NCBI GenBank assembly: GCA_963082975.1
Contig: OY720346.1
Coordinates: 47,345,296-47,409,295, forward strand
DNA from: Labia minor
Taxonomy: Eukaryota > Arthropoda > Insecta > Dermaptera > Spongiphoridae
Direction: 5' to 3'
Length of the DNA: 64,000 nucleotides
Below, one piece after another: positions 23,291 through 34,051 of the stretch. Made by a program: the position numbers and the translations under genes. The stretch's first letter is position 1. The number at the start of each line of letters is the position of its first letter. The notes under the pieces were generated by a model. The model worked only from the letters and a program-made list of their open reading frames with translations, did no database searches and was not told the origin of the DNA.

Positions 23291-23742
23291 GAACAAATTG
23301 GTAGCAATCGCTTGAAAAAGAAAAGAATAAAAAAGACATTTAAAGAGAGTGAGGGATGAATGAATGATAGATCTTTCTTTGAGAATTTAATAAATAATGA
23401 TTTTTTTTTATCTCAAATTCTTTAACTATCTATTTATATTTATGAAAGAAGAAAACAATAAGTTTTAAGAAGATATAATAATTATTTTTAAATATAGTAA
23501 TAAAAATGAGTTTTGATTCAAATATAATTAATAATTTTTCAATCAATTTTCATAAGGTTTGATTAGAATGAAAATAAATTAATTAATTTCAATTAAGCTA
23601 CACAATATACAATTTTATTTAAAAATAATTTTTAAAAAATCCAATCCGTATTTCAAATTGGCTAAGATATGTATACTACAGAATTCAAGGGTTCAGACAC
23701 ATCAATAAAAATTGATTTACTAAATAAAAATAAATAGAATAA
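23291..23742. other. AT-rich DNA, nothing recognised
   Basis: AT-rich sequence between the GC-rich island and A4, without supportable features. Confidence 0.5.
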
Positions 23743-24381
23743 GTTGACCTGTGGCCAGGTCCGAACCGACCGACGGTTTGAAATAAATTAATTTCCATCT
23801 ACAGAAACAATTTCAAATAATTTTCATATATCTATTAATGTAATAAAAAACAGATATGGATACATAAATAATAAATATAAACATTTTTAATTTTATTTTA
23901 TTTATAATATATATGCAAGACCAGGCTGTGACGTCATGAATGGCTGGATGACGTCATATAATTTTAAATCAAGAAAAGACTAATAAATATGATTTTCCCG
24001 AGGATAAAACCAATACAAAGTGCATTCGTGGTGATATATAAAAAAATCTCCTTTGGTGTGAAAATAACCCTTTCCTTCCTATCGTCGATCGCTAATACTA
24101 CCACTTCCGGTTTCCGGAATTGCACCAAAAGTTGATCAATTCATCCCACTGATGCATTAAGTAAATATACAAAATTTCATCAAAATCCGTTGAGCCGTTC
24201 AGGCTGTACACATCTATACGTACAGACGGACGGACGGACGGACGGACGGACGGACGGACAGAGATCATGCTAAAAATACTTTTTTCTGTTAAGAAAATGC
24301 ATGATTCGTGGAGATATGTAAAAATCTCCACATGTGAAATTTGGTGTGAAAACAATACCTCCCTTACTATCGTCGGTCGGT
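23743..24381 (+). mobile_element. A-family repeat, copy A4 (reference full-length copy)
   Basis: Head gttgacctgtggccagg, subterminal repeat accgaccgacg at 23765, twin tgacgtcat block (23929-23958), ccggtttccgg, catcaaaatccgttgagcc, then (GGAC)n at 24219-24260. The arms ggagat...atctcc and subterminal repeat cgtcggtcggt at 24371-24381 follow, then aaaa. This is the best-ordered member of the family. The 100-codon frame at 24098-24400 (-) is the repeat read backwards, with Arg-Pro-Ser-Val repeats from the microsatellite. Confidence 0.75.
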
Positions 24382-24390
24382 AAAAATTGA

Positions 24391-24981
24391 GTGTCTCCAC
24401 ACGACTATCTCGAAATTTGAATAGGATTAAATAACATAATATATTATATTTAAATTAAATTTAATTAATTATAAATTATAAATAATAAATATTAAACCAG
24501 CGCATGTTTGGCTTTTTGTTGATGGCACCACGTCACGTGTTGGCGCGTGAGATTTGCAGTGTTAAAAAATTACTTTTGGTAATTTCAGCGAATCAATCAA
24601 GCTGAAATTCTATATATAGCAGTTTTATACAATTATTAATCATGTGAAAAATTATCAAACATTTATCTTTATTTTTACGGTCACTTTAGAGGAAAAAAAA
24701 TCAAAACGTTGTAAGTAATGACTCTCTTCCGGTTGAGCTACATATCTCAAAAGTTGATAGAAAACTACCAAATTTCAATAATGCCCGTATAACAAATTTC
24801 ATTATTCTAGCTCAAACTGTATTTTAATAATCTTGTCTACATAAATACATAGACACACACAGACATTTTCCTCAACCTTAGTGAAAATGATTCAGGAACC
24901 TTCAAAACGTATAAAAACATCAAAATCTCAACATCGAAAATTTTCGTGATCGCAATACTATCTCTAACGAGATAGTAATAA
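24391..24981 (+). mobile_element. B-family repeat, copy B2
   Basis: Starts gagtgtctccacacg, then actatctcg at 24404. The body matches B1 and B3, followed by a short CA microsatellite (24845-24864) and cctcaaccttagtgaaaatg. The module cgaaaattttcgtgatcgcaatactatctc ends with subterminal repeat cgagatagt at 24968-24976. It follows A4 after only about 10 bases, and its normal 5' end ttagctg is missing, as if A4 had replaced or removed it. Confidence 0.75.
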
Positions 24982-25713
24982 TTTACAAAATGTCTACCCC
25001 GTAGTATTTTTTTAAACAAGATAAGAGGCAATTAATTTTTTCAATACCTGGGACTGATTTTACAATTTCTAAGACCCAATTAAACAGTTACTGAAAATAT
25101 ATAGAAACTAAAAAGAACCCAAATTGTTTACAAAAACAAATCAGTTTTCACCAGATACGCTGCACAATAGTAACCATGCTGATTTCTTGCCTCCCAGTGA
25201 CCTCACGATGTTTTCTCCTTTATTAATAATAGTTATACACTGATAATAATATCATTATCTCTGCTAGTATATTTTAAAGCTTGGATCTTTTAATTTTGTT
25301 TAATCAATTATTTTGGTTGAATTATTATTATTAAGTTTACTCTATGAGTGTCAATCAAATTTGATTTCGCTCTAAAAGAGACAACACGTCCTGATTAGTA
25401 TTATCAACTGCCCTACTCATATCTTTAATGACATTAGTCGACTGGACAATATAAACCATTATATTTGTCATTTTGATTTAGTAAATATGCCGTGTTTATA
25501 GTATACGAAGTAAATGATTCCAACTGGGAAAGTTAAAATAAAATTATATCTTAGAAAAACAATTTTATTTAGATATGAACTGATTGGAACGAACCTATTA
25601 AGTCTTTATTATAAATTCTATTATAAAAATTACTCGTTATTAAAACACCAAAAGAAATATTATAGCCACATATCATATATACTATAAATCCAAATTATTT
25701 AATAAAAAAAACC
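24982..25713. other. AT-rich DNA, nothing recognised
   Basis: No coding frame or repeat with support. Slightly less AT-rich between 25140 and 25400. Confidence 0.5.
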
Positions 25714-25914
25714 TCAGACTTTTGTACATCCTATGAAAGGACAACGCCCATCAAGTCGCTTGCCGCCTAAGCTGGGTAGAGGTGTTCTATGATCAGTAGA
25801 ACGAGTCCTCTCAACCTTGCAAATGATTAACCAAATAATGATAGTTGTAACATAAAAATAGATAGTAATAATAAGGAATAGAGTCAATATACAAATCTTA
25901 AAAATACAAAACAT
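25714..25914 (-). CDS. Small hydrophobic-headed ORF, possible secreted or membrane peptide
   Basis: A 66-residue frame. About 35 N-terminal residues are almost entirely hydrophobic (MFCIFKICILTLFLII...). The distinct polar tail contains a GGKR dibasic site followed by LDGRCPFIGCTKV, two cysteines four residues apart, then a stop. An attaaa polyadenylation-type hexamer lies just downstream on the minus strand. The layout resembles a peptide precursor, but the hydrophobic part is also what random AT-rich sequence yields. An acceptor-like tttgcaag at the start of the polar part suggests that only the tail may be a true exon. I do not recognise the family. Confidence 0.25.
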   Translation of the reverse strand: MFCIFKICILTLFLIITIYFYVTTIIIWLIICKVERTRSTDHRTPLPSLGGKRLDGRCPFIGCTKV

Positions 25915-26350
25915 TTAAAAATACAACAAATTTAAAATGTAAAAAATTCAAAGGAGATTAATATCCAAGGTTAATTTAAAATAATGTTGCAATCTGTTAG
26001 CCTGATATGCATAAAAGGGGCCCATTCATCAAAATTCTGATCAATGAATATTAAAATTAAAATCTATAAAAATATTATTTTAAAGACTAACAATAAAATT
26101 ACATAACAACAAATTCTATGATCGTTAGGCATCTCCAAACAAAGCGACAATCATAAAATCGAGGAGATACGTGGTTTGAATAGATAAAGAATGACTAGGG
26201 GAAGTTAGTTTATAGTTAAACCAATTAAGAAACAACCATGAAGGTTTAAGGATTAAAGAGGGGCTTCAAGTTCAGAAGCGTTACAGAGATAGATAGATAG
26301 TACTTAGTTATAACATTGAAAATTATTTTATTCAAAAAATATATTTTTGT
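25915..26350. other. AT-rich DNA, nothing recognised
   Basis: No gene supported. A short GATA repeat lies at 26290-26301. Confidence 0.5.
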
Positions 26351-26470
26351 ATTTTTGAAGTGAAACTTCTTTAGCGGCGTCCTGACATTTGGTTGAGAAT
26401 GGAGAGTGAATTGAAAAATTGAAATTTCGTAACGCGTTACGAAACGCAAGAGAGAAAAAAGATATAGATA
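26351..26470 (+). repeat. G-family repeat head and 20-bp perfect palindrome
   Basis: tttttgaagtgaaacttctttagcggcgt (26351-26380 region) recurs at 53400-53430. Its gaagt/acttc halves form a hairpin. Downstream at 26425-26444 is a perfect 20-bp palindrome, TTTCGTAACGCGTTACGAAA, unusual in GC content for this window. Confidence 0.55.
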
Positions 26471-26494
26471 TAACGAGTGAGAATGAGATAGCCT

Positions 26495-26635
26495 CTATCT
26501 CCGTCTCTCTTTTGTGCGGTGTTTCGTTCTTGAGAGAGAGGCTATCTGGGTCTTTCTTTTGTCCGGTCTTTCGTCTTTGAGAAAGAGGCTATCTGCGTGT
26601 TGCTTTTGTGCTGTCTTTCGTTCTAATACCCTCTC
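26495..26635 (+). repeat. 47-bp minisatellite, three copies
   Basis: Three head-to-tail units start at 26495, 26542 and 26589, each beginning ctatct and containing cttttgt then gg/ct-gt-tttcgt. Units 1 and 2 are exactly 47 bp, and unit 3 ends near 26635. The units diverge by roughly a quarter. The array is followed by a 14-bp palindrome gcgcgcatgcgcgc at 26655-26668 and then directly by B3. Confidence 0.7.
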
Positions 26636-26691
26636 GCTAGGTCCAAAGTCCATGGCGCGCATGCGCGCTAGTTAAGTCATATATAATTAGC

Positions 26692-27151
26692 TGGAGTGTC
26701 TCCACTCGACTATCTCGCAATTTGAGAATTGGATTAAATAATATAATATATTATATTTAAATTAAATTTAATTAATTATAAATTATAAATAATAAATAAT
26801 AAATATTAAATCAGCGCATGTTTGGCTTTTTGTTGATGGCACCACGTTACGTGTTGGCGCGTGAGATTTGCAGTGTTAAAAAATTAATTCTGGTAATTTT
26901 AGCGAATCAATCAAGCTGAAATTCTATATATAGCAGTTTTATACAATTATTAATCATGTGAAAAATTATCAAACATATATCTTTATTTTTACGGTCACTT
27001 TAGAGGAAAAAAAATCAAAACGTTGTAGGTAATGACCCTCTTCCGGTTGACCTACATTTCTCAAAAGTTGATAGAAAACTATGAATTTTGAATAATGTCC
27101 ATGTACCAAATTTCATCATTCTAGCTCAAACCGTTTTTGCGTAATCTTGCC

Positions 27152-27197
<46 letters not shown>

Positions 27198-27317
27198 GAC
27201 ATTTTTCTCAACCTTAGTGAAAATGATTCAGGAACCTTCAAAACGTATAAAAACATCAAAATCTCAACATCGAAAATTTTCGTGATCGCAATACTATCTC
27301 TGGCGAGATAGTAAAAA
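26692..27317 (+). mobile_element. B-family repeat, copy B3 (reference full-length copy)
   Basis: Head gctggagtgtctccactcg, subterminal repeat actatctcg at 26709, body with gtgttggcgcgtgag, ccaaatttcatcattctagc, (CA)n at 27161-27193. Next comes cctcaaccttagtgaaaatg, and the 3' module gaaaattttcgtgatcgcaa, then subterminal repeat cgagatagt at 27304-27312 and aaaa. Together with B1 and B2 it defines the family at about 600 bp. Confidence 0.75.
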
Positions 27318-27578
27318 TTGATATTTATATATATATATATATATATATCGTGAAATAATTAAAATTCTCAAGTCAAATATACAGCGTGCACGCATACCGA
27401 CGCATGTAATTGTGTGTGTGAACATGGTCGGCGATTCACACGCCAACACATACAGTTATGTGCGTCGATGACCATTCACGTTATTTATCCGAATCTCAAC
27501 ATTACTTTAACACTACTAAATCGATTTAAAATTATTATTGCATTTAAAACTGCTTTTCTCTACTCCACAGATTTCACT

Positions 27579-27983
27579 ATGCCGAAAAAAAATAACGACC
27601 AAAATTTAGACGATATTATTTATTTCATACACCGTTCACTACTGGTTTATAGCCACACAGGTGCTAATGCACTTGAACGAGGCGAAGATAAAATCCCTCT
27701 AATTCTCGGGGGAGATTTTAATGTAAATTTTGGATCTGATGATTCGTTGCCGTTGATCAACTTTCTTCAAGAAACATTTGGTCTGCTTATAAATAACGAT
27801 CCCAAGGAATCAACAACAAAATCTGGAACTACAATAGATGCTGTTTTTACACGTTATATAGAAAATGTCGAATCACGAACATATATATCTTATTTTAGTT
27901 ATCACAAGCCATTAATATCAGTATTACCAATTGAAGCACCAACCGACAATAGTACAGGCAATGTAGATATGATGATAGAGTAG
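27579..27983 (+). pseudogene. Endonuclease/exonuclease/phosphatase-like domain, possible Helentron remnant
   Basis: The frame opens further upstream, but the recognisable protein starts near MPKKNNDQNLDD (27579). A tactccacag acceptor-like site ends just before it, at 27570. The key block IPLILGGDFNVNFGSDD has the GDFN signature of the endonuclease/exonuclease/phosphatase superfamily. It is followed by ESTTKSGTTIDAVFTRY and then SYFSYHKPLIS, where SDH-type domains carry the catalytic histidine. The TT..GT.ID..F.R...S.YFSYHKP pattern is, from memory, that of the endonuclease domain at the C-terminus of Helentron Rep-helicase proteins of arthropods. Rep and helicase parts are absent here, so it is a fragment. 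It lies 260 bp after B3. A stop TAG (27981) and aataaa follow. An unrelated host nuclease is the alternative. Confidence 0.55.
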
Positions 27984-29048
27984 ATAATAATAATAATAAA
28001 GCGAATATTTGTTACGAAAATTTTATACTGTTATATGTCTTTCGAAATGATCCCTTTATTTTTCTCTATTTCTCTCTCACTCACACTCTCAACTAAAATT
28101 TATCTTATTCTCTAGATTGTAAGAAGTTTCACTTCCGCCACGTGTACGATGCTGCACATTTTGCTTTTTTTTTCAAATAAGTATTTTAATTATAAAACAA
28201 TTTTATTTAAATTAATTAATATTTTATGTGAGTATTTTGACATTGTATATATAAATAAAATAATAGAGCGTAAGCTCAATGGGAAAATACTAAACTACTG
28301 AACTTGAGGACGAAACTTATCAAAAATTTTAGAAAATATGATTTTAATGTGGAATAATTAAATTTTCAATTAATTTATAAACTGGCTAATATAGGCTTAG
28401 AACCAATAAAACAAAACAAATATGAAAAAATGAATATTATTCATATTATTATTATGTCAAAATTAATAAGTATATAAATTATTTTCTTTATAGTTTAATT
28501 TCAAGTAAATTAAACTAGAGAGATGCTTATTTTCCTTTTTTAAGTAAATTAAAATAAAACATCTGCAATATATAATCATTCTTTTTGTTTTTCTTTTTAA
28601 AAATATTATTATTATTATTATATATTTTATATTATTATAATATTATTTTCTTCAATTTTGAAGATTTATATCTTAAAAAGATGTTGAAACTTCACAATAG
28701 AATTCACTGCTATCTATAGTGGAATATTAATGGAACCTATATAAAAAGCACATTTCTTTATTCAATGTAAGTATATTTTTCATTTTTTTTTTCCTGATAT
28801 TTTTCCTATTTTTTTTTTTTATTTTTTCTTCATCTTGTTTACCGTTTTCTTCATTTCCCCAGTCTATTTTCTATTTTCATATTAGATGCTGTCATTTTTC
28901 TTCATTTTTTTTTGCTATTTTATCTAAGAAATTTTTTTTCTTTTTTTATTAAATTTTATAATAATTTTTTATTTATGTTTTTCATTTTGATAAAATATTA
29001 TTATGTATATGATTTAAATAAAAAAAAATTAATAAATTAATATATACA
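27984..29048. other. AT-rich DNA with pyrimidine-rich tract
   Basis: 28070-28100 is a CT-rich stretch and 28770-28960 a long T/C-rich tract (plus strand). No gene supported. Confidence 0.5.
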
Positions 29049-29275
29049 CCCTCCATTCCAAAAGAAACCGAACTTTTAAAAAAATAGTACCACTAATGCC
29101 ATCTGATGTAATATTTTACCTGTAGATGGCCTAGTCCCTCATTGACAACTGGTATAAATTTCATGACATTTGGATGCATACAACAAAAGTTATTGAGTTT
29201 CATATGTCAGTGTGTTTTGTACATCGCTCGGAAAATGAGTTTCAAACAAATATATAATTTGTCTTTTATTTTATT
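29049..29275 (+). mobile_element. mariner/Tc1-type 5' fragment
   Basis: ccctccattccaaaagaaac followed by gaactttt is typical of a mariner-family inverted repeat. About 185 bases later an ATG (29235) opens MSFKQIYNLSFI, in the position and style of a transposase N-terminus. The element is cut off near 29262 by the tail of the minus-strand LINE. No right end was found. Confidence 0.45.
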
Positions 29276-30245
29276 TTATTTTTTCTGAGGAAGAAACCCT
29301 TTTATCCAGGGTTCCCCTGGTTCACAGGCAACGTGTGGGATATGCAAAACTCTGAGTCCTCTACCCCCATATCCGCTAAAAACCTCCTCATCCATTACGT
29401 AGAGACCGACCATGGACTCACCTATCGGCATAATTTCACAGCCGGCCAGAGGGTTAATTTCCTTTTGTATAAATCTTTCAATTTTCCTCCATAGTTCTTC
29501 TTCTGCGATCAATTTAACCAGATTGGCAACGTAAATGACTGTCCAAGTTGATTTCTCGTTGCCTCTCTCTCAAGAGACCATCTTTGGCATTGGAAGATTG
29601 TATGCCCATAATTATCCTCTGCCTCACGAAACAGACAGCATGATTCGTCGAAACCTATGTAGATATGCACGGAAGTTATCGTGTCTAGTTAATATTTGAG
29701 TTAGATAATACCCAGTTTCACCATGTTTTCTACTAATTCATTTTTCTGTTTTAGGGATCAGTCTATATGTCCAGCTACCACACATATCTCCGCCCCATCT
29801 CTGTTGCCACCTAAACTTCTAAAGTTTCTTTCTGGCTTCTTCCTTAGCTTTGAACGCTATAAAACCTGTGGTTAGCACGGATTAAATGACATTCACAAAT
29901 AGGCTTCTTTTCTTTTCTCTGGGCCATCAACATTTGGCATCAATTGTAACAGTCTATTATACATGCTGTTATTGTAGTTTCTGTCCTAACTTTCGGATAT
30001 GGAGTCCGGAGAGACTTCTGTCCAATTCTACTCCAAGGTATGTTAGGTGTTTAGATCAGTTAATGTGTACTTCGTGTATAGTGTGAGCCTTGGCATTTTA
30101 AATATTCTTCTTTTGGACACTAAGACTCCCTCTGTTTTTTAACAGCCATCTTTAAGTATTTACTTATTAACCAAAACTTGACTGTAGAGATATCTCAAGT
30201 GGCCTCTAGCGCCTCTACAACATTTATAGCATCATCAGTGAACTA
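29263..30245 (-). mobile_element. R1-like LINE, 5'-truncated
   Basis: On the minus strand, degenerate coding sequence runs from an FTDDA (FADD-like) reverse transcriptase box near 30235, through YLGVELDRSL (about 30020). The conserved C-terminal blocks WTYRLIPKTEKW, RKHGETGYYLTQIL and CLFREAEDNYGHTIFQC (about 29780-29600) follow. It finishes with an intact 78-codon frame (29276-29512) ending in GFLPQKK. The 3' tail is (TAAAA)n at 29263-29278. The WTYRLIP / RKHGE / YLHRF / HTIFQC series is characteristic of R1-clade C-terminal regions. Several frame changes are present, and the endonuclease and most of the reverse transcriptase are missing. Confidence 0.7.
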
Positions 30246-30504
30246 AAGATCGAAAAATAGTATTTTATTGAAAATTAAATTTAATTTTGAGTTAATAATA
30301 GTTAAATAATTATAATAAATAAAATATAATATTTTAATTTCAATATTTCAACATTGCCATCTTCAGATTGATGACGTCCAGAAGGACAGAAAACCGTCAT
30401 GAATTAATATTATAGATATAATAGAAATACATACCAAGTGCATGCATATCTGGAGATAAAGAAATAAAAAAATTAAGAAAACGAGAAAATGTTCTGCATA
30501 TATT

Positions 30505-30550
<46 letters not shown>

Positions 30551-32406
30551 CATGTTGAATCTAGGGTCTGTCTATTCAATACATATTCATATATTCATAT
30601 ATTCCATACCGTATTGTAGGTAGAATAAAATTAAACTTGGTTATTATTCATCAATTTATTTAGTAAATGTCCAGCTGTTGGACAAGTTTATTATAATTAT
30701 GAATTAAAAGGATAACATTTAATAATATTATTGTTAAAATATAAATAATATATAATATAAACACATCGATTCAGGCACTCACTCCTTTCAATTTACTTTC
30801 CCTATATAATTCTTAGATAATCAATTTTAAACAAAAATTTGTTTGTAATTTTCATTGGTTCAACATTTTGAATTATTCTGAAATTCATATTCATTAGTTT
30901 GATGTATGTAATGAGTTATTTTGTTAATTAACATGCCGGTTTGTGGGTAATGAACATACAAATTAGCAATTCCATTCCAATTTAAAAAGTCACTTTTATT
31001 TCTATTAATTCATTTGATTAGCATATTATTTTTTTTTTATTTTTATCTAATTCATCATTCAAGGTGATTTAATACGAATCTCCTCAATTATAAAGTTTCT
31101 CATCCTTTAATATACTCAATTTTACTTACTTACTTATACTTTCAGCACACAAAGAAAAATTTTAATTTTGTATTTCTCTTGAATTTGAATAAGAGATTTG
31201 TTTTAAACTGTTAACTGTTAATAATTTAATGATCAATTTTAATTTGTATTCATTTAGTTATTAGGAAAATATAAAGTATAAATGATTTGAGACTGTGAAT
31301 TAACCTAATCTTAGTTCCTTTTATTTTTATAACAGTTTTTTATATCAAAAAGCATTAATGGTACAAAGTTTGTCATGATTTGTTATCATAAATAATTAAA
31401 TAGGACTTGATTTCTTCTATTTCACATAAAACCGCTATTTTAAGTTTAGGGTCTAATCTGTTTGTCACCAAAAAAACTAGAGAAAATAGAGCATAAGCTT
31501 TTTCACATTATCAGTGTGTTAAAAATTTATACTATAATAGAAAGTTTAGACATATTATTTACTATTAGAAGATTTTAATTTTTTGACTTTTGGCAAAATA
31601 GGAATATTTTTCGTACAATTCTGAAGTTTTGAAATTGGAATTTTTTTTTTTCATTTTGTTCATTAAACTAAATAAAGATAAGTAAATACATACAGATTTT
31701 CAATAAAATATTAAAAACAAGTTGAAGGTACTGGGGGGAATGTCCTAAAACTCGCCTTAACTATCAACTTTCTACACAATGCGGTTGTTCGCCTGTAAAT
31801 AAAAGAACATTTAAAATATTTAAATTTAAATTTCAAAGATCTTTCAATCTTCTCTATAACATTTCCAAATTTTCAACAAGAGAATAACATTCATTCATTC
31901 ACACTTTAATATAAATAATTGGCACCCGGTGGGCTTTATTCTTTATTATTTTTAACTAGAAAGTTTGTCATAATTTTTTTTTTTTTTTGCTTTTTGTTTT
32001 TGGTCTAAATATATAAGACATTGATTGATTGTTTATAAAGAAAAAAAAACATATTTGTATTATACTTTTCTTTTACTAACTTGTTCTTTTCATAAAGTTA
32101 AACGATAAAAATATATTCATAAAATTTATCAATGCTCAAGAGAGTTAACATGAAAAATACATTTAAAATAAACTAATCAAACGAATGTTATATTTTGTAT
32201 AATATATAGAATTTTCATACCGAGTACAATTTGATCAGAAATATATTTCAATTGATCTGGTAAACAATTTTTGTACTAATAGTGGTATGCTTGGAAGAAT
32301 TTTTTACCTCCTGGGTTTTTGTCTGAAATTAATCTTATCGAATTGTTTGTTGTTGTTTTTTTATTTTTTGTTATTAATTTTATGTTAATGTCATCTATTA
32401 TTATAT
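30246..32406. other. AT-rich DNA with long TA microsatellite
   Basis: (TA)n at about 30508-30546. The block ending gccatcttcaga at about 30310-30370 is repeated at 33600-33660. No gene supported. 31720-31800 is slightly more mixed but unassigned. Confidence 0.5.
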
Positions 32407-32681
32407 CAGCGTTTTTCAAACATTGGTTCATATAAAGAGTGACGGAAAAAAGTAAACGCCAGGATGGCGCTGTTGTTGAGTAATCAATCGGTTAAGAAGG
32501 CGCTTTGCCATTGGCCGGCAACAGCACCATCTTAACGTGTACTTTTTTCTGACACTGTACATGTACCACTGTTAGTACGGTATTACTTAACGGTGATACC
32601 TCCACTACAGTTACTTTTAATATCCAAACTTTTTGATGGAAGTTTCTGTAGTCCAAACTTTAAAAAGTTTGAAGACCTCTG
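32407..32681. mobile_element. hAT-like short element containing a second TIR element
   Basis: Left end cagcgtttttcaaacattgg and right end aaactttaaaaagtttgaagacctctg resemble imperfect hAT termini (CAG...CTG with ttcaaac near the end). An exact 8-bp target duplication is not visible (tattatat against atctatat), so the outer element is uncertain. No transposase. Confidence 0.35.
32433..32559. mobile_element. 127-bp mariner/Tc1-type MITE
   Basis: Left agagtgacggaaaaaagtaaacg with ggatggcgctgttg and right caacagcaccatctta with cgtgtacttttttctgacactgta are inverted copies over about 38 bases. TA dinucleotides lie at both borders. It has almost no interior, so it is a near-palindromic miniature element, probably nested in the hAT-like sequence around it. 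Confidence 0.6.
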
Positions 32682-33754
32682 ATCTATATAAATAAATATG
32701 TAATATTAGTTGAAATTGAATTCTCCATTTATCTTATTATTGGTTGCTAATAATTAAAATTCTGAAGGTGAAGAAGTATTAATAAAAACAATTTTATAAA
32801 AATAAAAATTATAATTAGAAAAAATATATACTCAAAACAAATACCTTCATTCTTATTAATTAAACCAAAATTATTAAATCTAATAAAGTCAATAATGATT
32901 CACTGACTTTCACTTTGATTTCAACCAAATCTTAACTGCGCCGCTCTTGTAGTCAATCGCTTCTTTAGTGAAGAGGATTCGAGTGGAAATTCCAGCCGCA
33001 AATCCCACTGATTGGACTCTATAGCTTCTTCAAAGATATTCAAAGCCAGATTAATTATTTAACATTACAATTAACACCGGAATTGTTGGATTAACAGTAT
33101 AGTACTTATATAAAATATTGGAAACCAATTACTATGAACCAATCAATAATTATTTTAATATTAAAATATTATTGGTTAGGTCAAAAAGTTGATGTATTAT
33201 TATCCGTTTAATTTATTCATATTCTCATGATCTGTCTCTCCATAAAATTTGAAAAAATAATTTATAAAATAAAATGGAAAAAGGATTAAGATTAAATAAA
33301 TAAAGCATATTAAATTGATATTTTTAAATTTAACTTAAGGTGAATTATATTAAGCGTAGTCATTTAAAATTTAACAAGGATAAAGATAAAATGAAAAAAA
33401 AATAATAATATTAATATATATGTTGAAATTTGAAGAATAATTTATTTGCTAGAAAAAAACTCATTTTGATAAATGATTTAAGGTTATAATTATAAAAGGG
33501 AATTTTACTTACTTAATAAAATAATTCATACTCAAATATATAATTATCATTTTTTAGAAAATTAAATTGAATTTTAAAATTAATTTATATTTTAAATTAT
33601 AATAATAATAAATAAAATATAATATTTTAATTTCAAAATTCCAACATCCATCTTCAGACTCCTGGTCTTATATGAGACAAACAGACCCAGGCACCGACAA
33701 GTAGTTTTAACATTATTTTTAACATTTATTTTTAACATTATATACTTTATTTAA
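32682..33754. other. AT-rich DNA
   Basis: Holds a mixed-composition stretch at 32925-33040 of unknown nature. The second copy of the repeat ending ccatcttcagact lies at 33600-33660. No gene supported. Confidence 0.45.
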
Positions 33755-33769
33755 ATATTGAAAATTTTA

Positions 33770-34036
33770 GAAGGCGCTACAGGGTGGGAGGTAGCGTAGC
33801 TGGCTCACATTTTCATGGACCCGGGTTTAAGTCCCGGGCCTGGCAAGGGAATTTCTCTAGCTGGAGTCTATGGGTCGGAATCAACCCAGCCTCCGGGATC
33901 AAAATTGGGAAGCTACTTGATAAAAAGCTACGCCTCCGATAAAGAAAATCAAGTTGTTTGGATCTATTCTAGTGATCATAGGACACCTAATTAATATAAC
34001 AGACTTGATAGGTGTTGTCAGAGGTTTTTTTTTTAT
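33770..34036 (+). mobile_element. tRNA-derived SINE with perfect 15-bp target duplication
   Basis: The head carries an RNA polymerase III A box (tagcgtagctgg, about 33794-33805) and a B box (gggtttaagtcc, about 33823-33834) at the spacing of a tRNA gene. An unrelated body and a T-rich tail (34025-34034) follow. The element is bracketed by identical 15-bp copies of atattgaaaatttta at 33755-33769 and 34037-34051, the mark of LINE-driven insertion. No other copy is evident in this window. Length about 267 bp. Confidence 0.85.
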
Positions 34037-34051
34037 ATATTGAAAATTTTA

